Shown here: in pieces, positions 7,660-17,155 of the stretch
Layout of the letters: every line of letters starts with the position of its first letter
Numbering within the stretch: the stretch's first letter is position 1
From: Flammeovirga sp. OC4
Lineage (GTDB): Bacteria; Bacteroidota; Bacteroidia; Cytophagales; Flammeovirgaceae
Assembly (NCBI RefSeq): GCF_000812565.1
Contig: NZ_JTAM01000029.1
Location: 40,147-104,146 of the forward strand
DNA: 64,000 nucleotides
Direction: 5' to 3'
The notes under the pieces: model-generated
Told to the model about the DNA's origin: nothing
Database searches by the model: none
What the model saw: only the letters and a program-made list of their open reading frames with translations
Program-made: the position numbers and the translations under genes

Positions 7660-9609
7660 ATGAACAATTATAAACTCAATAAGGCTTACAGGAAGTATTA
7701 CCTCACAAAGGTAAAAAAGCATTTCCTTATGAAATGGGCAGGGTACCTTAAGGTACTTGTAATTATTGGGGTTTTGTCAGTAGTAGCAGATAGAGTAAAT
7801 GTTTGGTACTTTAAACCCTCCAAATTATACACTCTTTTGGACCGTTTCTTCTATGATTATGCTAAAGAACACCCTGAAGTATTGACCCGAACAAAAGCTT
7901 TTAAGTGGCCTTATATTACGAATGAATCCGAGAGTAGATTGAATGATGTCTCTACTTTTCAGGTGGAATATGATTCGTTGTATGTTCAGAAAGAATATGA
8001 GTTTTTAGATCGCTATGATTTAAAAAATATGACGGAAGAGGAACGTTTGTCCGCTCAGACATTTCGTTATTTGATAGAACAAGAGATACTAGAAAAATTA
8101 CTTTTTAAGAACACAAAATACCCAATAGATCATACCTCTGGTATACAAGTGCAACTACCACTTCTGATGTTGAATTGTCATACCATTAATGATATAAGTG
8201 ATGCTAAAAATTACATTAGCAGACTTATTGATGCTCAAGATAAAATAGCAGAACTTATAGCAGGTAACCGATTAAACCCGACGGGAGAATACGCTGAAAT
8301 TACGACCAAAAACATTCTTTATAGAAGGCAAGGTGAAACATTAGAAGAATGTATTCATCATTTTCATATCAATGAAGGTCTGACAATACCTCCCAAAAGT
8401 GTCTTGAAAAGGGTAAGAGAACAACTACAGGTGTTTTTAGAGCAAGGTGTAGAGGACAATATCTTTTTCAAAGATTTCATGGCCAAGTTGGATCAGGTGA
8501 ACAATGAAGAATTGATAAACAATCGTTCGGAATTAAAATATGAACTCAAAAAAGCAATTGAAGGAGCTATAATTCCTTCATTTGATGCCTTATATAGAAC
8601 CGTTGCAGAATTGGAAATGCAAGCTCCTGAAGAGATTACAATGCTACAGTATCCTCTTGGAGAGATGTACTATCAGCATAGTTTAAGGAATAAATTAGGA
8701 ATGAATGATGCCCATCTTGATTTTAAATACCGACCAAAGAATTTATACTTTTTAGGGAAAAACCTTCTTCATAAAGAAACAGCAAGATTACATCAGATGT
8801 TGGCAGAAATAGGAGCGAAAGAAGGAACACTGAGAGAAAAAATCGATTCATTATATGAAGAGCAAAAACTAATTACACCTACTGAATATAGAAAACAATT
8901 TGAAGAGATATTTCTTCAGACACCTACATTGTTTACAACACAAAAGCCAGTGGAATTTACACAACTACCGCCTGTAGTTGCTACTACTTTTTTTGAGCCT
9001 TTACATTATGAAGGGAGTTATGATAGGAGTAGGTATGGTAAGGTGTACTTCTCAGATTCAGTGAGCTTTTACAACAAGGTGGTTTTAAAACCAACGGCTA
9101 TTTGTCTTTCTGCTTTAAATCAATGGAGTAGTTTTAAGGTTACAAACCAAAGTTTACCTTTTTTTAGAAGGGGATTAACGTTTCGCTACCTCGAAGAGTT
9201 TTGGAAAAATGTCTACTTAAACGGTTATTATAACAATGCTTCATTGGAAGAAAAGATACAATACCAACTATGGAAAGTACATAATTTGGTATATATGGTA
9301 TGTGACTTAGGTATACATCATTATTTGTGGACCAAAAAGGAAGCTGTGGAGTATGTCATTGAAAAATCTATATTAACAAAACGTGAAGCGGAGAATATTG
9401 TTGACTTATCTTCCTCTTCAATAGGTGAAGGAGTGGCAAGAGGTTTTGGAATGCACCTATTTGAAAGTTATCTTGTAAAAAAAGGAGAGCAGTTTGGTAG
9501 TCAGGATGTTATAGATGAGTTAAAACCGCTCTTTTTAGAAGGTGCAGTTTCTTTTTCAGAATTTGATAAATTAATATTTGCAAATAAATCTGAAAATAAG
9601 ATGAAGTAA
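7660..9609 (+). CDS. Membrane-anchored DUF885-like protein lacking a clear metal motif
   Basis: The 649-residue protein has one N-terminal membrane span (about residues 27-45, LKVLVIIGVLSVVADRV) after a basic tail, so the bulk is expected to lie outside the cytoplasm. The rest is mostly alpha-helical. The C-terminal part (SSSSIGEGVARGFGMHLFESY, then LKPLFLEGAVSFSEFDKL) follows the closing pattern of the DUF885 family of M32-like putative peptidases. The HExxPGH-type motif expected in that family is not visible. The matching stretch, around ALNQWSSFKV and FFRRGLTFRYLEEFW, has no HE pair. I therefore call it a divergent, possibly inactive, member. The assignment rests on pattern memory and is moderate at best. 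Confidence 0.45.
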   Translation: MNNYKLNKAYRKYYLTKVKKHFLMKWAGYLKVLVIIGVLSVVADRVNVWYFKPSKLYTLLDRFFYDYAKEHPEVLTRTKAFKWPYITNESESRLNDVSTFQVEYDSLYVQKEYEFLDRYDLKNMTEEERLSAQTFRYLIEQEILEKLLFKNTKYPIDHTSGIQVQLPLLMLNCHTINDISDAKNYISRLIDAQDKIAELIAGNRLNPTGEYAEITTKNILYRRQGETLEECIHHFHINEGLTIPPKSVLKRVREQLQVFLEQGVEDNIFFKDFMAKLDQVNNEELINNRSELKYELKKAIEGAIIPSFDALYRTVAELEMQAPEEITMLQYPLGEMYYQHSLRNKLGMNDAHLDFKYRPKNLYFLGKNLLHKETARLHQMLAEIGAKEGTLREKIDSLYEEQKLITPTEYRKQFEEIFLQTPTLFTTQKPVEFTQLPPVVATTFFEPLHYEGSYDRSRYGKVYFSDSVSFYNKVVLKPTAICLSALNQWSSFKVTNQSLPFFRRGLTFRYLEEFWKNVYLNGYYNNASLEEKIQYQLWKVHNLVYMVCDLGIHHYLWTKKEAVEYVIEKSILTKREAENIVDLSSSSIGEGVARGFGMHLFESYLVKKGEQFGSQDVIDELKPLFLEGAVSFSEFDKLIFANKSENKMK

Positions 9610-9653
9610 TTTTTAAACATGCATTTTATATGCATAAAGGTCAAATTTAATCT

Positions 9654-9661
9654 TATCTTTG
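9654..9661 (+). promoter_or_regulatory. Candidate -7 box (TAtcTTTG)
   Basis: TATCTTTG followed by CA matches the Bacteroidota -7 consensus and lies 40 bp before the hydrolase ATG, in the right place to drive that gene. Confidence 0.55.
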
Positions 9662-9700
9662 CACGTATTTTCGAAATAACGATTACAGTTAAGTACAAAT

Positions 9701-10456
9701 ATGAGTCTTACAATTAAAGAAAAGCACGGGTTTAGTTATATAGATGAAGGAGAGGGTGAAGTATTGATCCTGTTACATGGGCTTTTTGGAGCTTTGAGTA
9801 ACTGGTCTGAGGTGTTGAGTTACTTCTCTGGACGTTACCGTGTGATCATTCCAATGCTTCCGATTTATAGTTCACCAAGAAATGAATCAAATTTAGAAGG
9901 ATTGGTCGCTTATACTGAAAAGTTTGTAGAGGACTTTGGATTAACAAAGTTTTCTTTATTAGGAAATAGCTTAGGAGGTCACGTTTCTTTGTTATTTACT
10001 TTAGCAAACCCAGATAAGGTAGAGAAACTAATTCTTACGGGTAGTTCGGGACTTTATGAGTCTGGTATGGGCTTATCATACCCTAAAAGAGGTAGTTATG
10101 AATTTATTAAGGATAGAGTTGGTTATACTTTCTATGATCCTGAAGTAGCAACAAAAGAACTTGTTGACGAGGTGTTTGAAGTGACTTCTGACAGTGCAAA
10201 GTGCTTGAGAATTGTTTATTATGCAAGATCAGCACAAAAACACAATCTTAGAGACGAGTTAAATGATATCAAATGCCCTACATTGTTGATTTGGGGATTG
10301 AATGATACAATTACACCTCCATCAGCAGGACACGAATTCAACAGACGAATTCCAAACTCTGAATTGCATTTTATTGATAAGTGTTGTCATGTTCCAATGA
10401 TGGAACATCCAAATAGATTCAACATGTTAGTGGATGATTTCTTGAGAAATAACTAA
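9701..10456 (+). CDS. Alpha/beta-fold hydrolase
   Basis: This 251-residue cytoplasmic protein shows a complete alpha/beta-hydrolase triad: oxyanion-loop HGLFG at about 26-30, nucleophile elbow GNSLGG with S90, acid in LIWGLNDTITPP, and histidine in DKCCHVPMMEHP near the C terminus. It probably hydrolyses an ester or C-C bond of a small molecule. The sequence resembles the MhpC/PcaD-like esterase group, but the substrate cannot be told. It has its own promoter box and is followed by three tandem stem-loops, so it seems to be monocistronic. Confidence 0.8.
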   Translation: MSLTIKEKHGFSYIDEGEGEVLILLHGLFGALSNWSEVLSYFSGRYRVIIPMLPIYSSPRNESNLEGLVAYTEKFVEDFGLTKFSLLGNSLGGHVSLLFTLANPDKVEKLILTGSSGLYESGMGLSYPKRGSYEFIKDRVGYTFYDPEVATKELVDEVFEVTSDSAKCLRIVYYARSAQKHNLRDELNDIKCPTLLIWGLNDTITPPSAGHEFNRRIPNSELHFIDKCCHVPMMEHPNRFNMLVDDFLRNN

Positions 10457-10467
10457 CAATAATGTAG

Positions 10468-10584
10468 TTTAGAGAAACCTTCAAATAATTTCTCTAAATT
10501 TACAAAGGGAATTTAGAATAGTGTTGATAACTATTCTCAGATTGGGAGGTAAAAATTGGTGAAAATCAATGGTTTATCTCCCAT
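10468..10584 (+). terminator. Three tandem stem-loops after the hydrolase gene
   Basis: Three hairpins follow one another: TTTAGAGAAA/TTTCTCTAAA (arms 10468-10477 and 10489-10498), GAATAGT/ACTATTC (10516-10522 and 10530-10536) and a 12-bp imperfect stem TTGGGAGGTAAA with TTTATCTCCCAT (10542-10553 and 10573-10584) followed by TTTTG. The last one looks most like a terminator. The set separates the hydrolase from the CBS gene. Confidence 0.55.
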
Positions 10585-10623
10585 TTTGTTTATAATTATC
10601 GTTAGAATTAAAAAAACGATGGT

Positions 10624-11295
10624 ATGCAGATAGCAAAACAGTTAATTTCACAAACATTACCCAGTATTGATCCAGATACAACTTTAGAATGTGTGTTTAC
10701 TTATTTTGAGGAAAACAATATTCAATCTCTTCCTGTAGTGAAGGATGACAGGTACCTGGGATTAGTGGTAGAAAGTGACTTTTTTGACCTTAACATAAAT
10801 GAGGGCGTGAAGTCTGTGAAGCTACCATTGTCTTATGAGGAAGCATCTGTACTACCTGCTACCCATCTCTATGATGTATTAAGAGTAGTAGACGAGTTTG
10901 ATATTGAAATTGTACCAGTGGTAGACAAAGAAGGGAAATACCATGGTTCGATTGTCGTAGAGGAGATGATGAACGAGTTGGCAAGAATGCATGCTGATCA
11001 GATATTGGGAAATATCGTGGCTTTGCGTATTGAAGCCATTCATTATTCGTTGGAGGATTTGAGCCGATGGGTCGAATCGAATAACGTGAAAATCTTAAGT
11101 GCATTTGTAGAATCTGACCCTGATGACCCCCAAATGGTCATCGTTACTTTAAAATTAAATAAAGTAGAAGTGGATGCTGTAATTGCTACTTTTGAACGTT
11201 TTAATCTGAATGTGATCTATTCTTCAACATTTACTGAAGGAAAAGATGACAGCAAAGACAGATTGGATAATCTATTAAGGTATTTAGAACTTTAA
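10624..11295 (+). CDS. CBS-domain protein with C-terminal ACT-like segment
   Basis: The 223-residue protein has two CBS motifs in its first 130 residues (NNIQSLPVVKDDRYLGLVVESDFF and IEIVPVVDKEGKYHGSIVVEEMM), followed by an ACT-like segment (LRIEAIHYSLEDLSRWVE, MVIVTLKLN, ATFERFNLNVIYSS). CBS pairs usually bind adenine nucleotides. The NAD kinase gene starts two bases after its stop, so the two are surely co-transcribed and it may sense adenylates in connection with NADP supply. That link is inference from position. Confidence 0.75.
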   Translation: MQIAKQLISQTLPSIDPDTTLECVFTYFEENNIQSLPVVKDDRYLGLVVESDFFDLNINEGVKSVKLPLSYEEASVLPATHLYDVLRVVDEFDIEIVPVVDKEGKYHGSIVVEEMMNELARMHADQILGNIVALRIEAIHYSLEDLSRWVESNNVKILSAFVESDPDDPQMVIVTLKLNKVEVDAVIATFERFNLNVIYSSTFTEGKDDSKDRLDNLLRYLEL

Positions 11296-11297
11296 AA

Positions 11298-12185
11298 ATG
11301 ATAATTGCATTACATAGCCGTAAGCTAGAAACTGAACGCAGCAAATTTATTATTGATTCCATAAAGTATATTATTGATAAAGTAGAAGTGGAATTAGTGA
11401 TTTCTGATGCCTTAGCTCCTTATTTGGAGAAAATAGAACCAGAATTATCTCGTGGATTAAAAGTTTTTAGTAACACCGAATCACTAAGAGGGGTAGACTT
11501 TATGATTTCTATTGGTGGAGACGGTACATTACTTCAGGCTTTGACTTATGTGCAAGAGCTTGAAATCCCAATTGTGGGGGTAAATGCAGGTCGACTAGGG
11601 TTCTTGGCTTCTATTCAAAGAGAAAATTTTCAAACTACTATAGATGCTTTAATCAATGGTTATTATTCCATTGAGGAAAGAACAATGCTTGCATTGGTCA
11701 GTGATAGAGAGGACCTTTTTGGAGGGATCAAATTTGGGCTTAACGAATTCACGATCTTGAAGAGAGATACTTCTTCTATGATTGTAGTTCATACTTATTT
11801 AAACGGAGAGTACTTAAACTCTTATTGGGCTGATGGTCTGATTGTATCTACTCCATCTGGCTCAACAGGATATTCATTGAGTGTAGGAGGACCGGTGGTA
11901 ATCCCAGGTTCGGAAAACTTTATTATTTCACCTGTATGTCCTCATAACCTCAATGTAAGACCACTCATTGTATCAGACAGTAGTATTATTTCTTTTGAAA
12001 TTGAGGGACGAAGTAAAAACTTCTTAGTATCTCTTGATTCAAGATCTGAAGCCGTAGATGCAACCATTCAATTAGCCGTGAAAAAATGTCCATTTAAAGC
12101 CAAATTAGTGAAAATTGGTGGACAAGATAACTTTTTAGATACCCTAAGGAAGAAATTAAACTGGGGACTGGATAATCGAAACTAA
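11298..12185 (+). CDS. nadK: NAD kinase, standard bacterial type
   Basis: The 295-residue enzyme phosphorylates NAD to NADP in the cytoplasm. It has the family signatures in order: ISIGGDGTLLQAL (about 71-83), GVNAGRLGFLASI (about 94-106), LNEFTI, and DGLIVSTPSGSTGYSLSVGGP (about 178-198). Length and motifs are those of the common NadK/PpnK group in Bacteroidota. It directly follows the CBS gene. A second, clearly different NAD kinase lies at 52.6 kb in this window. Confidence 0.95.
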   Translation: MIIALHSRKLETERSKFIIDSIKYIIDKVEVELVISDALAPYLEKIEPELSRGLKVFSNTESLRGVDFMISIGGDGTLLQALTYVQELEIPIVGVNAGRLGFLASIQRENFQTTIDALINGYYSIEERTMLALVSDREDLFGGIKFGLNEFTILKRDTSSMIVVHTYLNGEYLNSYWADGLIVSTPSGSTGYSLSVGGPVVIPGSENFIISPVCPHNLNVRPLIVSDSSIISFEIEGRSKNFLVSLDSRSEAVDATIQLAVKKCPFKAKLVKIGGQDNFLDTLRKKLNWGLDNRN

Positions 12186-12303
12186 AGATGTTTTTAAGCT
12201 TGAAATGGGAAACAGAGTAAAGCGGAATAAATCGTCTAAAACGAGTGTGTACTAATTTAAACCGGTACTCACATTACATACAACAACAATTCAATTTATC
12301 GAA

Positions 12304-14445
12304 ATGAGACAACAATTTCAATCATTATTTGGAATAGGAGTGCTGATGTGCATCTTCTTTTCCTGCACACCAAAACAACAAGAAGAAGTACAATTGACAT
12401 CTAAAAATCCATTATTACAAGAGTGGGAAGGCCCATATGGTGGAGTTCCAGCTTTTGACAAAATGCAATTAAAAGATCTTCAAGGGGCCATTGAAGAAGG
12501 TATGGCAATGAAGTTGAAAGAACTTGATGTCATCGCCAATAACCCTGAAGCTCCAACTTTTGAGAATACAATTATTCCTTATGAAAAATCAGGAGCTCCG
12601 TTAGAAAGAGCTTTCACTTATTATGGAATTTGGAGAAGCAATGTTTCTTCACCTGAGTTGAGAGAAATCGCTAAAAAATTAGCTCCGAAGATTTCTGATT
12701 ATTCTTCTAAAATTAAACAAAACGAGAAACTTTTCAAGCGTATCAAAGCAGTGTACGAGGCTTCTCAAAAAGAACCTTTAGAAGAGGAAGCACAAAGAAT
12801 TGTAGACTTGATCTACACTGGTTTTGTGATGGATGGTGCTGATCTGGATGCTGAAAAGAAAAAGCAATATGCTGCTATTGATAAACAATTATCTTCATTA
12901 TACAACTCCTTCTCCAATAACGTATTGGCAGATGAGGAAAATTATGTTGTGTATTTGAAGAAAAATCAACTAAGTGGCCTTCCTGAATCATTTGTAAAGT
13001 CAGCAGCAAAAACAGCTGAAGAAAAAGGTCATGCAGGTGAGTATGCGATCACAAACACAAGATCTTCGATGGAGCCTTTCTTAATGTATTCAGATGAGAG
13101 AGACTTAAGAAAGCAGGTTTGGACGAACTACATCAAAAGAGGTGATAACAGAGACGAACACGATAACAATAAAATCATCGCTGAAATTCTTCAATTAAGA
13201 GATGAAAGAGTAGCTCTATTGGGTTATGATAATTATGCTACTTGGAGATTGCAGAACAGAATGGCAAAAACGCCTGAGAATGCAATGGACTTGATGGAGA
13301 AAGTATGGGCGGCTTCTACCGCTAGAGTAAAAGAAGAAGTGGCCGATATGCAAAAAGTAGCGGATAAGCGTGGTGATAAAATCACTATTGAACCTTGGGA
13401 CTACCGCTATTATGCTGAAAAAGTACGTAAAGCAAAGTATGACTTAGATTCTGATGAGGTAAAACAATACCTTCAATTAGAAAAGTTAAGAGAGGCAATG
13501 TTCTTCGTAGCAGGTGAGTTATTTGAATTTGACTTCAAAGCTGTTGAAAAAGGGAAAGTACCGGTATTCCATGAAGATGTGAGAGTATGGGAGGTATTGG
13601 ACAAAACTTCAGGAGATATTATTGGTTTATGGTACTTGGACCCTTACGCACGTAAAGGTAAGCGTTCAGGAGCATGGGCTACCACTTATAGAAGCTTTAC
13701 TTCTTACCAAGGAGAGAAAATCGTATTGGCTTCTAATAACTCTAACTTTATCAAGCCTGCACCAGGTGAGGTATCATTAGTATCATGGAGTGATGCTGAA
13801 ACATTCTTCCATGAGTTTGGTCACGCACTTCACTTCTTATCGGCGAATGTAAAGTATCCTACATCAAACAGTGGCGTGAGAGATTATACAGAGTTCCAAT
13901 CGCAACTATTAGAGCGTTGGTTATCTACTGATAAAGTAATCAATGGTTTCTTAACGCATCAAAAAACAGGTAAGCCAATGCCTAAATCATTAGTGAAGAA
14001 AATTGAAGCAGCAGCTTCGTTCAACCAAGGTTTCAACACTACAGAATACTTGGCTTCAGCATTAATGGATATGAAATATCATACTGTTGATCCTACAGGA
14101 ATTGATCCAGTGAAATTTGAGAAGGAAACATTGACATCACTTGGAATGCCTAAAGAGATTGTGATGCGTCACCGTTCAACGCAATTCGGTCACGTCTTCT
14201 CAGGTGAGGGATATGCTGCAGCTTACTATGGCTATTTATGGGCAGACGTTTTAACTTCAGATGCTGCTGAGGTTTTCGCGAATGCACCTGACGGTTTCTA
14301 TGACAAGGAAGTAGCAGACAAATTAGTGAAATACTTATTTGCTCCAAGAAATGCGATAGAACCTGCCAAAGCTTATAGACTGTTTAGAGGCAGAGATGCT
14401 CATATTGAAGCACTCATGCGAGATAGAGGTTTTCCAACGAAATAA
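12304..14445 (+). CDS. dcp: M3-family zinc metallopeptidase, dipeptidyl carboxypeptidase-like lipoprotein
   Basis: The 713-residue protein begins with a lipoprotein signal (hydrophobic stretch ending FFSC, Cys about residue 20) and so is likely anchored in the periplasm or outer membrane. The long helical N-terminal part with PAFDKMQLKDLQGAIEEG is typical of the Dcp/oligopeptidase A group. The catalytic domain carries HEFGH with zinc ligands H503 and H507 and catalytic E504, followed by the FHPSRVP-like substrate region. It probably removes dipeptides from, or cleaves, small peptides. Dcp versus oligopeptidase A specificity is not settled. It is monocistronic, closed by a very strong terminator. 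Confidence 0.88.
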   Translation: MRQQFQSLFGIGVLMCIFFSCTPKQQEEVQLTSKNPLLQEWEGPYGGVPAFDKMQLKDLQGAIEEGMAMKLKELDVIANNPEAPTFENTIIPYEKSGAPLERAFTYYGIWRSNVSSPELREIAKKLAPKISDYSSKIKQNEKLFKRIKAVYEASQKEPLEEEAQRIVDLIYTGFVMDGADLDAEKKKQYAAIDKQLSSLYNSFSNNVLADEENYVVYLKKNQLSGLPESFVKSAAKTAEEKGHAGEYAITNTRSSMEPFLMYSDERDLRKQVWTNYIKRGDNRDEHDNNKIIAEILQLRDERVALLGYDNYATWRLQNRMAKTPENAMDLMEKVWAASTARVKEEVADMQKVADKRGDKITIEPWDYRYYAEKVRKAKYDLDSDEVKQYLQLEKLREAMFFVAGELFEFDFKAVEKGKVPVFHEDVRVWEVLDKTSGDIIGLWYLDPYARKGKRSGAWATTYRSFTSYQGEKIVLASNNSNFIKPAPGEVSLVSWSDAETFFHEFGHALHFLSANVKYPTSNSGVRDYTEFQSQLLERWLSTDKVINGFLTHQKTGKPMPKSLVKKIEAAASFNQGFNTTEYLASALMDMKYHTVDPTGIDPVKFEKETLTSLGMPKEIVMRHRSTQFGHVFSGEGYAAAYYGYLWADVLTSDAAEVFANAPDGFYDKEVADKLVKYLFAPRNAIEPAKAYRLFRGRDAHIEALMRDRGFPTK

Positions 14446-14524
14446 TATTTTAGCAGTTATACAATTTCAAACGTGTAACTGCTTATTGTATATTTAGCGT
14501 TAGGCAGGATAAACAATAAAAAGA

Positions 14525-14569
14525 AAGAGGGAAGAGAAAGTTTAAATTTAAAACTTTCTCTTCCCTCTT
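14525..14569. terminator. Bidirectional terminator, 19-bp perfect stem
   Basis: The arms at 14525-14543 and 14551-14569 are exact inverse complements over 19 bp with a 7-nt A/T loop. It lies between the M3 peptidase and recQ, which converge, and should serve both. Confidence 0.9.
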
Positions 14570-14595
14570 ATTTCATATATCCTTTATTGAAAGAA

Positions 14596-16770
14596 TTACA
14601 TTGCCACCTCAGACAAGAATTTTACTCTCACTAGGCGAATTTCATCCTCACCGATGTCCTCATCCAATTCATCATAAGCATCGTCCAATTCGTCCGTTTC
14701 AGCACTCATGAAGTAATCATAGATTTCATCCAATCGTTCCTCATCCATGATCGTATCGATATAATAGTCGAGATTCAGTTTAGTTCCCGAATCCACGATA
14801 TTTTCGATTTCATCTAGCACATCATCAAAAGATATTTTTAATGACTCAGCGATGTCTTCAATATCCTGTTTACGGTCGATTTGCTGAATGATAGCAATCT
14901 TTGCTTTAGACTTGTTGACAGTACTTTTGACCACTACATCTTTAGCCGTAGTGATTTCGTTCTGCTCCACATAATCTTGAATGATGTCTAGGAATGGCTT
15001 GCCAAATTTCTTTGCTTTACCTGCACCAACACCATTGATTTGCATCAATTCTTCGTTAGTCACAGGGTAGGTAGTTGCCATTTCTTCCAAAGAAGGTTCT
15101 TGGAAGATCGCATAAGGAGGAATACCTTTTTGATGAGCGATTTTCTTTCTTTTCGCTTTCAGAATATCAAAAAGCTCCTTGTCAAATGCATTGGTTACCA
15201 CAGCTTCCTCATTGAGAGCTTCCAATTCAGAAGGCCATTGGTAATCCTGAGTATATTCTATATCAAAAGGACGTTTTTCAAAATCCTTTCCTTTTTCTGT
15301 AATACGGATGATTGTAATTTGATCAACATCCTTCGCTAAGAAGCCATTAATCATCGATTGACGGATGATAGACTCCCAATGTTTGTTATCAAACTCACTT
15401 CCTTTACTGAAAGACTTTAAATCAAAATGATTGTAGCTTTCCACATAGTCTGTACGAGTACCTGTAAGTACATCACAGATATGCTCAATACCAAAACGTT
15501 CTTCGGTTTCCTCAACTGCTTTTAAGGCTAGTAAAATCTGATCTTTAGCATTGAATGAAGAATGCTTCGCTTTACAGTTATCACAGTGCCCACAATTTTC
15601 TTCAACATGTTCACCAAAGTAGTGAAGTAATTGCTTGGTTCTACAGACAGAAGAGTAAGCATAGTAGCTCATTTCCTGAAGGAGGATATGTACATTTTCT
15701 CTCTCTGTAATTGATTTATCTTTATGGAATTTTTCCAATTTTGAGATGTCTTCAGGACTGAAGAGCATCATACAGTAAGATTCCAATCCATCTCTACCGG
15801 CTCTACCTGTTTCTTGGTAATACCCTTCTAATGATTTTGGAGCATCATAGTGTACTACAAAACGAACATCAGGTTTGTCAATACCCATACCAAATGCAAT
15901 TGTGGCTACAATCACATCGCAATCTTCGTTCAAGAAGGCATCTTGATTGCCCATCCTCAGAGAAGATTCCATACCAGCGTGATAAGGAAGAGCATTAATA
16001 CCATTGATTCTCAAAAACTCCGCTACTTCCTCTACCTTTTTACGGCTGAGACAGTAGATAATTCCTGATTTGTTCTGATGTTTTCTAATGAACTTGATCA
16101 GCTGTACCTTAGGGTCTTTCTTGGGGTGAATTTCATAAAATAAGTTGTCCCTATGGAAAGAAGATAAGAAGATGTTGGCATCTTCCATTCTAAGGTTTTT
16201 CTGAATATCTGCTCTTACTTTAGGAGTAGCTGTTGCAGTAAGTGCAATGATTGGCAAGTCGCCAATTTCTTCTATAATTTGTTTTATCCTTCTGTACTCA
16301 GGCCTAAAATCATGTCCCCACTCAGAAATACAGTGAGCTTCATCAATAGCGATGAAAGAAATATTGGACTGTTTTAGAAGTTCAATATTATCAGGTTTTG
16401 TTAATGATTCAGGAGCAACATAAAGCAGTTTCGTCTTTCCCTCCAAAGTCTCTTTCTTCACCCTATTTGATTCGCTTTTACTTAATGTTGAATTAAGAAA
16501 GCTAGCATTAACTCCTAAAGCCTGAAGTTGATCTACTTGGTTTTTCATTAATGCGATTAAAGGAGAAATCACAATTGTGGTTCCTTCTTTCATTACCGCG
16601 GGTAACTGATAACAAAGAGATTTTCCAGCACCAGTAGGCATAATTACAAAAGTATTTTTGCCATCTAAAATATGCTGTATAATCATTTCCTGGTTTCCAC
16701 GGAACTGATTATAACCGAATACCTCCTTTAATTTATCTTTTAACGGTGATTGTACATTCGTACTTGCCAT
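14596..16770 (-). CDS. recQ: ATP-dependent DNA helicase RecQ
   Basis: RecQ is a 3'-to-5' DNA helicase of recombination and replication-fork repair. The 724 residues show all domains: helicase motif I PTGAGKS with K50, DEAHCISEWGHDFRP (about 143), the C-terminal helicase half with YYQETGRAGRDG, a zinc-binding cluster with CGHCDNC, a winged-helix RQC region and an HRDC domain (KAKRKKIAHQKGIPPYAIF, INGVGAGKAKKFG). The last 120 residues form a longer acidic tail than in the E. coli protein, typical of Bacteroidota RecQ. It is transcribed alone, leftward. Confidence 0.95.
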   Translation of the reverse strand: MASTNVQSPLKDKLKEVFGYNQFRGNQEMIIQHILDGKNTFVIMPTGAGKSLCYQLPAVMKEGTTIVISPLIALMKNQVDQLQALGVNASFLNSTLSKSESNRVKKETLEGKTKLLYVAPESLTKPDNIELLKQSNISFIAIDEAHCISEWGHDFRPEYRRIKQIIEEIGDLPIIALTATATPKVRADIQKNLRMEDANIFLSSFHRDNLFYEIHPKKDPKVQLIKFIRKHQNKSGIIYCLSRKKVEEVAEFLRINGINALPYHAGMESSLRMGNQDAFLNEDCDVIVATIAFGMGIDKPDVRFVVHYDAPKSLEGYYQETGRAGRDGLESYCMMLFSPEDISKLEKFHKDKSITERENVHILLQEMSYYAYSSVCRTKQLLHYFGEHVEENCGHCDNCKAKHSSFNAKDQILLALKAVEETEERFGIEHICDVLTGTRTDYVESYNHFDLKSFSKGSEFDNKHWESIIRQSMINGFLAKDVDQITIIRITEKGKDFEKRPFDIEYTQDYQWPSELEALNEEAVVTNAFDKELFDILKAKRKKIAHQKGIPPYAIFQEPSLEEMATTYPVTNEELMQINGVGAGKAKKFGKPFLDIIQDYVEQNEITTAKDVVVKSTVNKSKAKIAIIQQIDRKQDIEDIAESLKISFDDVLDEIENIVDSGTKLNLDYYIDTIMDEERLDEIYDYFMSAETDELDDAYDELDEDIGEDEIRLVRVKFLSEVAM

Positions 16771-17084
16771 ATGCTATTTCAAAATAAATTATCTATATAA
16801 GATGTATAAATAATTGGATGCTTTAAAAATTCTGTGTCTGTATAGATGAATACTAAAAGTATTGTAGCTTCAATCCTATTGTTTATATGAATATACAAAA
16901 ACACTATTAGTTTTCATAGTAGTTATTCGTAACCAAATTATAATAGATGCTATTGTTATTTCAATATTCAAGCCCTCAACATTGAAGGTGAGAATATTAT
17001 GATAATTCTGAATAAGATTACAAATAGAAAAAATCCAATAAAATATACTTCTGTTCCAACTTTAGTAATGTAATATTACAAAAA
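16771..17084. other. Non-coding gap between recQ and the REC-CRP gene
   Basis: I see no coding frame, RNA gene or strong repeat here. It must contain the recQ promoter on the minus strand, but no exact TAnnTTTG box is present. The closest is a TATTTTG near 16790 read leftward. Confidence 0.3.
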
Positions 17085-17111
17085 AAGCCTACATTTTTTC
17101 AATGTAGGCTT
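17085..17111 (-). terminator. Terminator of the miaA-signalling operon
   Basis: An 11-bp perfect stem (AAGCCTACATT/AATGTAGGCTT) with a 5-nt loop is followed on the minus strand by a run of T residues (17084-17080). It closes the five-gene operon that ends with the REC-CRP regulator. Confidence 0.88.
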
Positions 17112-17155
17112 CTTAAATATTGGTTGAAATATCAATATTGGCTGTTAATCAAGGA

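Noticed and set aside
16771..17080. Search for a tRNA or small RNA gene in the gap after recQ
   Set aside because: No cloverleaf-like pairing, GTTCRA-type loop or stable stem was found.
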